Part shown: in pieces, positions 1 to 9,691 of the stretch | Layout: every line of letters starts with the position of its first letter | Numbering within the stretch: the stretch's first letter is position 1 | DNA from: Parapusillimonas granuli | GTDB taxonomy: Bacteria > Pseudomonadota > Gammaproteobacteria > Burkholderiales > Burkholderiaceae_B | Reading direction: 5' to 3' | Assembly: GCF_013416525.1 (NCBI RefSeq) | Contig: NZ_JACCEM010000016.1 | Location: forward strand, 1 to 52,304 | DNA length: 52,304 nucleotides | The notes under the pieces: model-generated | What the model saw: the letters and a program-made list of their open reading frames with translations, nothing else | The model's database searches: none | What the model was told of the DNA's origin: nothing | Made by a program: the position numbers and the translations under genes

Positions 1-493
1 GCGTGTAGTCCAGTTTCTCGGCGGTGTCCTCACCGATACGTTGCAGCTGATAGCCGCAGGTGCACGTCGTGGAGTCGGGTTCGTGGCGAACCTCAATACG
101 GGGTAGCTCCGCAGGCAAGGCCTGGCGTTTGGGCTGGGAGACCGCGCGTTGGGCGATCTGTGGCCCGCCCAGGTCGATGAGCTCTTGCTCAATGGCGGCA
201 ATGTCGGCGTCCACCGCGTCTTCCAGCAGCAGACCCTGCACACCGCCCAGTTGTTCGCTCTTCTTGCCGAAGCGATACCGACGCAGGATGGCGATCTCGT
301 GCGTCAGTTGCCGGATGCGAGTTTCCTTGAACTGGATGTCGTGTGCCTGACGCCCAACCACTGTGCGCGTCTCGTGCAGCACCTGGTCGCGCTCCTGGAT
401 CTCGCCCATCAAGTGGCGCGCCAGCGCCCGCAGGGCGGCGGCATCCAGTTCATCGAGGTTAGGCACAGACGTTTCAGACATGGCCGACATCAT
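1..493 (-). CDS. tnpC: IS66 transposase TnpC, N-terminal part (runs off window)
   Basis: The open minus-strand frame begins at an ATG cluster (493, 490 or 481) and stays open to the window edge. It reads MSETSVPNLDELDAAALRAL, then a long helical stretch with RQLTHEIAILRRYRFGKKSE, and near the edge CTCGYQLQRIGEDTAEKLDY, the zinc-binding segment of IS66 DDE transposases. The catalytic DDE domain lies beyond the window, so intactness is unknown. The gene follows tnpB on the same strand with a gap of about 55 bp. Family assignment is firm; the exact start is not. Confidence 0.85.
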   Translation of the reverse strand, partial: MMSAMSETSVPNLDELDAAALRALARHLMGEIQERDQVLHETRTVVGRQAHDIQFKETRIRQLTHEIAILRRYRFGKKSEQLGGVQGLLLEDAVDADIAAIEQELIDLGGPQIAQRAVSQPKRQALPAELPRIEVRHEPDSTTCTCGYQLQRIGEDTAEKLDYT

Positions 494-548
494 GCCATGA
501 TCGGTGTGCGCTGCACCATTCGCGCAGCCCCGGATTGCCAATCCGTCG

Positions 549-881
549 TCAGAGGATACTGATGGTGTCGAACTGCCCGAGTCGTTGCCAAGACAAACCG
601 ATCACCAGGGCTTGGGCCTGCTCAGCCGTCAGCTCCATGCACATGTCGCCAGGCCGCGGCCAGTGCATGCTGCCTTGGTGCAGCCGACGCACAGCCAGCC
701 ACACGCCGAAGCCGTCGCAGACCAGGACCTTCAACCGGGTACCGCGACGGTTGGCAAACAGGTAGGCGTGATACGGCTGCGAAGCACCGAACACCTCGAC
801 CACTCGCGCGAGCAGCCGGTCTATGCCTGATCGCATGTCCACCGGCTCGACAGCCAGCCAGATCTGGTCGATCCGGATCAA
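549..881 (-). CDS. tnpB: IS66 accessory protein TnpB
   Basis: 110-aa protein beginning LIRIDQIWLAVEPVDMRSGI and containing HAYLFANRRGTRLKVLVCDG, the hallmark of IS66 Orf2/TnpB. A TTG start at 881-879 is chosen because the family begins MIRID and because this codon overlaps the tnpA stop (TTGA), implying translational coupling. The longer frame starting at 911 lies inside tnpA and adds non-family residues. TnpB is required for transposition in some IS66 elements, but its biochemical role is unsettled. The copy looks complete. Confidence 0.88.
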   Translation of the reverse strand: MIRIDQIWLAVEPVDMRSGIDRLLARVVEVFGASQPYHAYLFANRRGTRLKVLVCDGFGVWLAVRRLHQGSMHWPRPGDMCMELTAEQAQALVIGLSWQRLGQFDTISIL

Positions 882-1288
882 CGCAGCCACTCGCCAAGGA
901 GCTCCGCACACAGCGCCGCCGCGCTCACCGGCCAGGAGATGTTCACCGTGGTGGTGCCTCGCTTCAGTTCCAGGCGGATGGCCTCGTTGCCCGCGTGTGA
1001 CGGGCCGGAGCTAAGAGGTACAGGGATAAATGGCGGGGAGGTCCTCGGACTCTGAACCGTCAGGGCGCTTGAGCGACATTCCGGCTGATCATCGTCGCCT
1101 AGCGCGTGATGGCCGTATCGCTCATTCTCCATCACCCAGCGGCGCAGCAGATTAGCATTCAAGCCGTGGCTCAATGCCACGGCGGCAACCGATATGCCCG
1201 GATGCTGGCAGGCTGCAACGACTTCCGCCTTGAATACCGGGTCAAAGGTGCGCCGGCGCCGTCGGCCTGAATGGCTCTGATCGTTCAT
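878..1288 (-). CDS. tnpA: IS66 protein TnpA (helix-turn-helix)
   Basis: 136-aa protein starting MNDQSHSGRRRRRTFDPVFK, with an N-terminal helix-turn-helix (KAEVVAACQHPGISVAAVAL, then NANLLRRW) as in IS3/IS66 OrfA. An open frame extends up to 1321, but the extra residues are encoded inside the inserted IS21 end, so 1288 is the original start. The IS21 insertion lies 20 bp upstream of this start, so the native promoter has been separated from the gene. The C-terminus (ALCAELLGEWLR) is complete and overlaps tnpB. Confidence 0.85.
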   Translation of the reverse strand: MNDQSHSGRRRRRTFDPVFKAEVVAACQHPGISVAAVALSHGLNANLLRRWVMENERYGHHALGDDDQPECRSSALTVQSPRTSPPFIPVPLSSGPSHAGNEAIRLELKRGTTTVNISWPVSAAALCAELLGEWLR

Positions 1289-1301
1289 GTACACGTGTCC
1301 A

Positions 1302-1308
1302 CGCTCAT
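1302..1308. repeat. 7-bp target-site duplication of the IS21 element (pairs with 3955-3961)
   Basis: CGCTCAT directly precedes the TGTGGC start of the element at 1309 and recurs directly after its CCACA end at 3954. A direct repeat of this size is in the range made by IS21-family insertion, and it shows that the IS21 entered a pre-existing IS66 copy. Confidence 0.85.
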
Positions 1309-1357
1309 TGTGGCGCGTCAATCAGGATGAGACGAGCGCGACAATCAAGATGAGATT

Positions 1358-3819
<2,462 letters not shown>

Positions 3820-4165
3820 TCACAGAACCTGGAAGAAACCAGGCAGTGCGGTGAGTGCGGATCTGCGTTCGGGCTACGCCCTCCCGACGATCAGCAGCCG
3901 ACGCGCCGTCTCACCTTGATTGACGCTGAGTCTCACCTTGTTTGTCGTGCCACACGCTCATATTTAATGGACACGTATGCTCTATCGGATCTCGCTGGCC
4001 TTCAATGTGGGTTTACCGGACGCATACAGACAACCACCGCTTCGGGCCGTTTTTGCCATTGCTGACGGTCCGCTTTGGGTCGGATTCGGTCATCGACCTT
4101 TGGCTACAATCTGCCAATTACAGATATTCACCATATGCATTATAAAAAATGTTTAGGAGAGTGAG

Positions 4166-5008
4166 GTGAGTTATATCGCTACTACGTTCAACGTAATGAT
4201 TGCTTCGCCCGGTGATGTGGCGTCAGAACGAGCTATCGTTCGTGATGTAGTGTACGAATGGAACGCTGTGCATTCTGGAGCGAGGAAGATCGTCTTACTC
4301 CCCATTGGCTGGGAAACGCATTCATCTCCAGAGATGGGATTGCCCGCACAGCAGATCATCAACCGTCAGGTATTAAATAAATGTGATCTTCTGGTAGGTG
4401 TTTTCTGGACCAGGATCGGAACACCTACTGAAAAGCATTTGAGCGGTACAGTGGAGGAGATTGAAGAACACATTGTGTCTGGAAAGCCAGCTATGCTGTA
4501 TTTTTCAAGTCAACCCGTTGCCATGGACACGGTCGATCTCGAGCAAATTCAGCAGTTGAAGGAATTTAGGCAATCGTGCCAAGGGCGAGGTCTCTATGAG
4601 AGCTATGACAGTCTTGCTAATTTCAAGGACAAGTTCTACCGTCATCTGCAGCTGAAAGTAAATGAGCATCCGCTGTTTAAAGTTGAAGAGAATGGTCAGA
4701 ATGAAACGGCCGTCGTCGACTCTCACACTAATCTCCCGAATCTATCGCAAGAAGCAAAAGTCTTGCTAAAAGAAGCAAGTAAAGATGCGGATGGAACGAT
4801 CCTTCATATCCGCCATTTAGACGGCACTGCCATTCAAGCCAATGGCAAAAACTTGATTTTGTTCAATGATCGGCGAGAAGTCGCAAAATGGGAAGAGGCG
4901 CTCCAGAAACTTAGGTTTCACGAGCTTGTTGCTGATCGTGGTCACAAGGGTGAAGTATTCCAGATCACAAATCTCGGATATCAAGTCGCCGACATGATCG
5001 CTCTATGA
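4166..5008 (+). CDS. DUF4062-domain protein, possible defence effector
   Basis: 280 aa. The GTG start at 4166 is chosen for the AGGAGA at 4155-4160. Residues 8-110 carry the DUF4062 pattern: NVMIASPGDVASERAIVRDV, then LLPIGWETHSSPEMG and CDLLVGVFWTRIGTPT, a Rossmann-like fold related to TIR/nucleotide-binding domains in the same neighbourhoods. Residues ~190-280 (EAKVLLKEASKDADGTIL ending EVFQITNLGYQVADM) look like a winged-helix module. No transmembrane segment is seen. DUF4062 proteins often occur in defence islands, but their reaction is not established. It stands alone, with a converging XRE gene downstream. Its base composition is lower in GC than the core chromosome. Confidence 0.7.
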   Translation: MSYIATTFNVMIASPGDVASERAIVRDVVYEWNAVHSGARKIVLLPIGWETHSSPEMGLPAQQIINRQVLNKCDLLVGVFWTRIGTPTEKHLSGTVEEIEEHIVSGKPAMLYFSSQPVAMDTVDLEQIQQLKEFRQSCQGRGLYESYDSLANFKDKFYRHLQLKVNEHPLFKVEENGQNETAVVDSHTNLPNLSQEAKVLLKEASKDADGTILHIRHLDGTAIQANGKNLILFNDRREVAKWEEALQKLRFHELVADRGHKGEVFQITNLGYQVADMIAL

Positions 5009-5120
5009 CTTACATGAGATTTCGTTCAAGCAGGCCTACTTTTATAACCATTGAGTCCAGGAGTTAGTCGATCGGCGGCTTTGGTCGTTTCTGGACTCTC
5101 CCTAAGTTTTTCGAGAAAAA

Positions 5121-5151
5121 TGCCCCTTACTCACAGTTTGAGTAGGGGGCA
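5121..5151 (-). terminator. Hairpin terminator between converging genes
   Basis: TGCCCCTTACTCA pairs with TGAGTAGGGGGCA (13-bp stem with one wobble, 5-nt loop). Read on the minus strand it is followed by a T-rich run (complement of 5107-5120), fitting a terminator for the XRE gene. It may also act on the DUF4062 gene, which lacks its own. Confidence 0.7.
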
Positions 5152-5163
5152 GAGAACACTCGC

Positions 5164-5649
5164 TTAGTCCTGAAAAACAATACGCCTCGACTCCCACCAT
5201 GCCTGCGAGGCTCGGAACAGGTCGGCCTGCTGCGTTTGTTGATACAGCAAGACAATGAGCATCTTCACAGGTACAGGCAATGTTGCTAGATCACTTTCCT
5301 GGATCTGAGCTTCTGCTGCCGATGGCGATGCGCACACCGTACTCAGCGCCTTTGCCAGTCTTTCCTTCAATGGAGGGATCTCCTCAAGGAAGTCCGACGC
5401 ATCGAGCCTGCCGGCAAGCACGAAGCCGGCCACTGGAGGGACGCCCAGATAAGCAGCGAATGCTCTCAGGTGCCTATCACTGACATGTTCCATTGGTTTA
5501 TCACCCCTCATGAGCTCTGACAGATAGCTCTGGCTGATGCCCACGTGGTTCGCGACATATGAAGTGCTGTGCGATCTCTGATACATGGCCGCACGTAGCG
5601 CCAGCCGCAGTTGATGACCCTTCTTTTCTATTCCCTTTCTCATGTTCAT
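5164..5649 (-). CDS. XRE-family helix-turn-helix regulator
   Basis: 161 aa. Residues ~20-70 form a Cro/CI-type HTH: SYVANHVGISQSYLSELMRG with recognition helix SQSYLSEL. The C-terminal half (LPVPVKMLIVLLYQQTQQAD) is helical and of unknown function. ATG codons at 5649 and 5643 are both possible; the second has the better-spaced AGG. An 18-bp inverted repeat directly upstream suggests autoregulation. It faces the DUF4062 gene convergently and could regulate a neighbour, but no partner is evident. Confidence 0.75.
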   Translation of the reverse strand: MNMRKGIEKKGHQLRLALRAAMYQRSHSTSYVANHVGISQSYLSELMRGDKPMEHVSDRHLRAFAAYLGVPPVAGFVLAGRLDASDFLEEIPPLKERLAKALSTVCASPSAAEAQIQESDLATLPVPVKMLIVLLYQQTQQADLFRASQAWWESRRIVFQD

Positions 5650-5662
5650 GACCTATTTTGTA

Positions 5663-5680
5663 ATCGGGCACATGCCCAAT
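5663..5680. promoter_or_regulatory. 18-bp inverted repeat, probable operator of the XRE gene
   Basis: ATCGGGCA-CA-TGCCCAAT is an almost perfect dyad (one mismatch) 14 bp upstream of the XRE start codon, a typical site for Cro/CI-type self-repression. The assignment is by position and symmetry only. Confidence 0.5.
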
Positions 5681-5848
5681 CACGTATAGGTCGCGTCGAC
5701 ACTTGATCTGCGGACACCAAGCGCGTGAGTCTGTCGCTGCGGGCGATAGCTTCTCAGGACTAGGCTCAAAACAATACGCTCCAGTCTTTTTGACCTAGAG
5801 CGTCTGATGGATTGTTTTCACCCAACGCGTTTGATACCGACTGCTTGA

Positions 5849-6502
5849 GCGAGCCAGCAAAGCGCATTCTTCGTACTAGACGCTTACCTGCAAATGCCGA
5901 ATTCACCGTATCAAGTGATGGCCGGGACGGTAATTGCAGGAGCACTGGTAACGGGTATCAAGTCCGACTTGCCGGGCGATGTGATTGCGACAGTCACGGA
6001 GCCCGTCTATGACTCGGCGACGGGCCAGTTTCTGCTGATTCCGCAAGGCTCACGCATCCTTGGTAAGTACAACAGCCAGGTCAGCTATGGGCAGAGCCAT
6101 GTTCAAGTCGTCTGGAATCGAGTCATCCTGCCGGATACCTCGTCGCTGACACTCGACAGCCTGGCCGGTACTGATCCATCCGGCTATGCCGGGCTGGAAG
6201 ATGATGTGGACTGGCATTGGGATCGTATCGTCGCCGGTGCCGTATTAACCACTTTGTTGGGTGTCGCCGCTGAGCTGGCCGCGCCGGAGAACCGCCAGGA
6301 TGGTGATCGCGTCATCATCGCTGGTCGGGATAGCGCGCAGGACAGTATCAATCAGGTCGGCCAGGAAATGACCCGGCGCAACATGAACATCCAGCCCACA
6401 TTGACTGAGCGGCCAGGTCTGCCAGTTCGCATCATCGTTAATCGGGATTTGGTGTTGCGGCCGTATCAGCCGCTTTTCTTTAATAGAGGAATGTCGCGAT
6501 GA
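5849..6502 (+). pseudogene. trbI: TrbI (VirB10-like) conjugation protein, C-terminal fragment
   Basis: The open frame encodes SPYQVMAGTVIAGALVTGIK, then LPGDVIATVTEPVYDSATGQ, FLLIPQGSRILGKYNSQVSY and a C-terminus ending PVRIIVNRDLVLRPY, which is the periplasmic/outer-membrane core domain of TrbI/VirB10. An in-frame stop at 5846-5848 closes the frame upstream, and the N-terminal cytoplasmic, transmembrane and proline-rich parts (about half the protein) are missing. An ATG at 5894 could allow a 202-aa product, which would lack the membrane anchor. It overlaps the next gene by 4 bp, as in intact trb operons. This is a relic of an integrative conjugative element. Confidence 0.85.
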
Positions 6503-6742
6503 CTACCACGCGAAAGTTGCGTCTTGGGCCACTGCCCAAGACTGAAAACGTCAAGCTGACGTTTACTTGCCCAGCCAGCTTGAAGGCTGATCTTGATCGT
6601 TACGCTGCACTACACGCGCAGACTTATGGGGGAGACAGTAGAAGCGGTAACTCTGATCCCTCATATGCTAGAGGCGTTTATGGCGGGGGATCGAGGATTC
6701 AAACGAAGCTCTACTTCCGATTCTATTGATGCCGGAAGTTAA
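6499..6742 (+). pseudogene. DUF2274-domain protein, frameshifted
   Basis: Starts MTTTRKLRLGPLPKTENVKL and continues KADLDRYAALHAQTYG, typical of the small DUF2274 protein that follows trbI in integrative conjugative elements. At the run of five G residues near 6629-6633 one base appears inserted. As written the frame becomes unrelated and ends at 6729. Skipping one G restores ETVEAVTLIPHMLEAFMAGD and ends at a TAA at 6740-6742. The frameshift and the truncated trbI together indicate a dead transfer module. Confidence 0.8.
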
Positions 6743-6764
6743 ACTTGCCTAGCAGGCAAAAAAA

Positions 6765-6793
6765 TTGACATCATTTTGAGGCTGTGATCTAAT
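6765..6793 (+). promoter_or_regulatory. Strong sigma-70 promoter upstream of the retron-like locus
   Basis: TTGACA (6765-6770), a 17-bp spacer and TCTAAT (6788-6793; 5 of 6 bases of the consensus). Transcription would start near 6800. About 30 bp downstream of the -10, TGTTCTTTAA (6821-6830) resembles the boxA antitermination element of ribosomal RNA leaders. Confidence 0.7.
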
Positions 6794-6799
6794 TCAATC

Positions 6800-7110
6800 A
6801 GGGTGGGCGTTTCGCTCATGTGTTCTTTAAGAAATTACTCCATTCGTTTGAGATGAGACCGTTTCACGCTGGCGCGAGCCGGCGCTAGATGGACCAACAT
6901 CTGGCTAATACGTGGGCACGGGTCGCCGTGGTCGCGGGACGAGGCATCGAACTTCCTGCTTAGTAGCAGGCGGCAGGTCGCAACCAAAAAGTTCTCCCTG
7001 AACAGTAGGTGGCAACCAGCAGCCAGTCATCGTGCAGAAAGGGCGGCTTAGCCTCTTTCGTCGGTGGTGGGTCTTGAGGTGTTGAGCGACTCCTTTCCGG
7101 TCATTGCTCT
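6800..7110 (+). ncRNA. Putative retron non-coding RNA (msr-msd) region
   Basis: About 300 bases without a credible gene lie between a strong promoter and the ORF-XRE-RT operon, where retron ncRNAs usually sit. Visible stems: GCTAGATG/CATCTGGC (6884-6905, 6-nt loop), CCTGCT-TAGT-AGCAGG (6955-6970), GCTGGC/GCCGGC near 6868 and a stem around GGCGGCTTAGCC (about 7031). I could not identify the a1/a2 end pairing or the branching guanosine, so the boundaries are approximate and the msr/msd assignment is inference from context. Confidence 0.45.
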
Positions 7111-7146
7111 TGGGCGGCAGGCATGTGCCTGAAATGGAGAACGCTA

Positions 7147-7374
7147 ATGCGTAAATTAAAGAACCAACTTCAAGAGCTCGACGAGCTCTTGGATTTGACT
7201 CACGGTCAGCTCAGCACCGAAGTGCACGCAGCTATGAAATTCAAGATCGACGAACTCAAAAGGCAAGTTGATCAGGCAGATGCCCCAAGGCAGGGGCAAA
7301 TAGCGTCAGAGGCCTTGCAGCTTTTGTCGTCACTGCTGAGTGTTGTCACGAGTGTGATGACACTTTTGAAGTAA
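7147..7374 (+). CDS. Small coiled-coil protein with hydrophobic C-terminus, retron-associated
   Basis: 75 aa starting MRKLKNQLQELDELLDLTHG; the ATG at 7147 has GGAGA 6-10 bases upstream. The first 45 residues are charged and heptad-like (coiled coil). The last 20 (LLSSLLSVVTSVMTLLK) form a hydrophobic or amphipathic helix that could sit in a membrane. It lies 46 bp before the XRE gene and appears to be the first gene of the operon ending in the reverse transcriptase. I do not recognise a family. By analogy with retron operons it could be the toxic effector, which is inference. Confidence 0.55.
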   Translation: MRKLKNQLQELDELLDLTHGQLSTEVHAAMKFKIDELKRQVDQADAPRQGQIASEALQLLSSLLSVVTSVMTLLK

Positions 7375-7420
7375 GTGGATGCGAAGCACACAAGGCCCAC
7401 ACTTTTGTTGTATTCATATT

Positions 7421-7702
7421 ATGAAAATTGGAAAAACCCTCAAGCTTTGCCGCACGGCAAAAGACCTGTCCCTAGAGACGGTGTCTGAGCGGGCGGGAAT
7501 TTCCACGTCTTATTTGTCTCGCTTGGAGAATGACAAGCGCGAGCCTACTTTGGCTTTAATAAATAAGGTCGCAGAGGCGTTGGAAGTGCCTGTGCCTGTG
7601 ATCATCTTCCTTGCTTCTGATGAGAAGGATTTGAAACACATGGATAAGAAAATGGAGCAGCGTTTCTCGGAGCTTGCTCTTGGGCTAATTCGGCAGAAAT
7701 GA
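7421..7702 (+). CDS. XRE-family HTH protein of the retron-like operon
   Basis: 93 aa starting MKIGKTLKLCRTAKDLSLET. A clear Cro/CI HTH spans residues 5-60 (ERAGISTSYLSRLENDKREP, then LALINKVAEALEVP). The C-terminal tail is a charged helix (MDKKMEQRFSELALGLIRQ). The ATG at 7421 is preferred to the open frame at 7379 because the family begins there. Its stop overlaps the RT start (ATGA), so the two are translationally coupled. HTH proteins are known partners of some retron RTs, where they can be the effector or a regulator. Confidence 0.8.
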   Translation: MKIGKTLKLCRTAKDLSLETVSERAGISTSYLSRLENDKREPTLALINKVAEALEVPVPVIIFLASDEKDLKHMDKKMEQRFSELALGLIRQK

Positions 7703-8673
7703 ATTCCCCCAAGTACCCTCATGATAGGGTTCAGTCGATAGAGTCGCTTCGGTATCCGTTAGGAATGGAGCCTAATGAGCTTCTTAGGTTGGCGAAGCGA
7801 GCTTCGCGCATGTACTTTGTGGCGAAGACTGTTCCTAAAGACGACGGTACTCAACGTATCTTATATGACACCCGTAAGCCGCTAAAGACTGTCTTGCATC
7901 GTATTAACGAGCACTTTCTTAGGCGAGTTATTTATCCAGACTACTTAACAGGTGGAGTGCCGGGTAAAGACTATACCGATAGCGTAAAAATTCACGTGCA
8001 TGCGGAGTCGGTAATTAAGGAAGATATTTCCAAGTTCTATCCGAGCGTGAGCTTCGATGTTGTGTACGACATTTGGTCATCTTTTTTCAGCTTCTCCAAT
8101 GAAGTAGCAGAATTACTAACGATGCTGACTACGCGAGATGGGCATCTGGAGCAAGGGGCTCCCACAAGTGGCTATCTAGCCAATTTGGCGCTATGGGACA
8201 TTGAGGCACCGCTTGTTGCAAAACTTGCGTCAATCGGAGTGACGCGCTATTCCCGCCATGTAGACGATATTACGTTGTCTAGTCCTGATCATCTGAGCGC
8301 ATCTCGTGTTGATTGGGTCGTGAGAACTGTTGCCACAGCGTTGGCCAGTAAAAGCCTGCTTGTGCACCCAGGTAAGCACGAGGTTATGCATGCGGGCCGT
8401 CGTGCGATCGAGGTTCTGAAATTAGTAGGCAATACCAAACCATCATTGCCGTCGAAAGAGCGCTCACGGGTTCGTGCGCTTGTCCATACCTTTTGCCGTC
8501 GTGTTGAGGCTGGCGACTCTGGTGAAGAGTTGGAGAGGTTGTTGCCCCGTGTTCGGGGGCAGGCCTACAAGGTCAAAAGGTTTCATCAGCGTATAGGTGA
8601 GCAACTCGTTTTGCAGGTGGATCAAGCAGCCAAGTTGCTTCGTGACAGTCCAAGCGACGTTGGGTCGAGGTAG
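7699..8673 (+). CDS. Retron-type reverse transcriptase with HVDD catalytic motif
   Basis: 324-aa RT of retron length. Motif A is KEDISKFYPSV (D109), the QGAPTSGYLANLAL motif (152-165) is retron-like, and motif C reads RYSRHVDDITLSS with aspartates 189-190. Retron RTs usually have Y at the first position of the xxDD box (YADD/YVDD); here it is H187. The thumb region reads LKLVGNTKPSLPSKERSRV where retrons normally carry VTG. The catalytic aspartates are present, so polymerase activity is plausible. It overlaps the XRE gene by 4 bp. It would copy the adjacent ncRNA into msDNA if the locus is a functional retron. Confidence 0.82.
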   Translation: MNSPKYPHDRVQSIESLRYPLGMEPNELLRLAKRASRMYFVAKTVPKDDGTQRILYDTRKPLKTVLHRINEHFLRRVIYPDYLTGGVPGKDYTDSVKIHVHAESVIKEDISKFYPSVSFDVVYDIWSSFFSFSNEVAELLTMLTTRDGHLEQGAPTSGYLANLALWDIEAPLVAKLASIGVTRYSRHVDDITLSSPDHLSASRVDWVVRTVATALASKSLLVHPGKHEVMHAGRRAIEVLKLVGNTKPSLPSKERSRVRALVHTFCRRVEAGDSGEELERLLPRVRGQAYKVKRFHQRIGEQLVLQVDQAAKLLRDSPSDVGSR

Positions 8674-8846
8674 GCACTTTGCAAAGCAGGAAGCTACAGC
8701 AAAAAGGGTATTGTGCCGATAACCAAAGTGACCTTCCAATGCTGTGGATAAGCAGTGAGCTTGATCTGGCTAAAGGCAGGAGTCGACCCTTAACAGCCAA
8801 CTTACAGAGACAACTATAGGCCTGCAAGAATCGTTTGCCGTGCTGC

Positions 8847-8874
8847 TTGAATTCGATTTAATGATTGTTACATT
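8847..8874 (+). promoter_or_regulatory. Probable promoter of the 194-aa gene
   Basis: TTGAAT (8847-8852), a 16-bp spacer and TACATT (8869-8874), followed 18 bp later by AGGAG (8893-8897) six bases before the ATG at 8904. It suggests this gene is transcribed separately from the retron-like operon. Confidence 0.45.
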
Positions 8875-8903
8875 GCGGACACAATCATAGTCAGGAGTAA
8901 ACA

Positions 8904-9488
8904 ATGTCTTTTGATGATTTCATGACGGATGATATCAGTGTGCGAAAGCAAAACGGTGATTTGCTCGAAGGCTTAAAAGCTAGCGTACAGCACAACAAAA
9001 TTTTTTTAAATCGCTCGGATGTTCTTATTGAGCCAAGGGATCTAATTGAGCGGCGTGCATCCAATGGCGCCGTTGAAACTTTCGAGGTAATTGATCCTGG
9101 TTTTCAGGAAGCCTTTCACGGGATCGAGGCACACTATCAGATGTCAGTGCGAAAGTTGGGTCTTCCTGAAGCCAAACAGCGTATAGAGAGTATTACTTAC
9201 AATATCACAGGCCATAACGCTCGAATCAACAATCACTCAGTCGATCAATCGACGAATACCATGAACATCGGCCCTGACCTGCGAGAATACGTCGATGGCC
9301 TACGCCAAGTCGTACAGAGCCTGACCGATGCTCAGCAAAAACGGGATGCGCTGGAAGTCGTCGATGCAGTAGAAGCGCAGCTTGCATCGTCGAAACCTAG
9401 CAAGGTGGTCGTATCAACCTTGTTGAAGGCATTGCCCCACGTGGCAAGTATTGCCACGCTAGCTTCTGCCATTATCTCCGGGCTTTAA
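8904..9488 (+). CDS. Uncharacterised 194-aa protein with GHNARINNHSVD motif
   Basis: ATG at 8904 with AGGAG at ideal spacing. No family recognised. It is mostly acidic and helical at the N-terminus. Residues ~100-120 hold a striking polar motif, NITGHNARINNHSVDQSTNT, which I associate (from memory, unverified) with small proteins of defence neighbourhoods. The last 35 residues (VSTLLKALPHVASIATLASA) are hydrophobic and may be a membrane or amphipathic helix. It lies 230 bp after the RT with its own promoter and before the HEPN-like gene. Function unknown. Confidence 0.65.
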   Translation: MSFDDFMTDDISVRKQNGDLLEGLKASVQHNKIFLNRSDVLIEPRDLIERRASNGAVETFEVIDPGFQEAFHGIEAHYQMSVRKLGLPEAKQRIESITYNITGHNARINNHSVDQSTNTMNIGPDLREYVDGLRQVVQSLTDAQQKRDALEVVDAVEAQLASSKPSKVVVSTLLKALPHVASIATLASAIISGL

Positions 9489-9691
9489 CTGACATCGAAA
9501 TTGATGGGTTGCGGATCGCATGGCCAGTGTCGGTAGCTAGTGAGCGAGCACCTGCCTTAACCCAAGGATCGTTTCAGGTCGGCTATGGCTTTTGCATCCC
9601 TCTCTAAAGCAGTCGCGAGGCTTCGGCCTCGGAAGTGATGCTCTAGTAGTCGCTTCCCAAAAGATGTTCAAATTGGTTTTTATCCTCTCTT

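Noticed and set aside
1289-1321. Longer tnpA start
   Set aside because: Lies across the inserted IS21 end, so it is created by the insertion.
6744-6764. TTGCC-TAGCA-GGCAA hairpin after DUF2274 as a terminator
   Set aside because: Followed by A residues, not T, on the plus strand, so it does not have the form of a rho-independent terminator in the gene direction.
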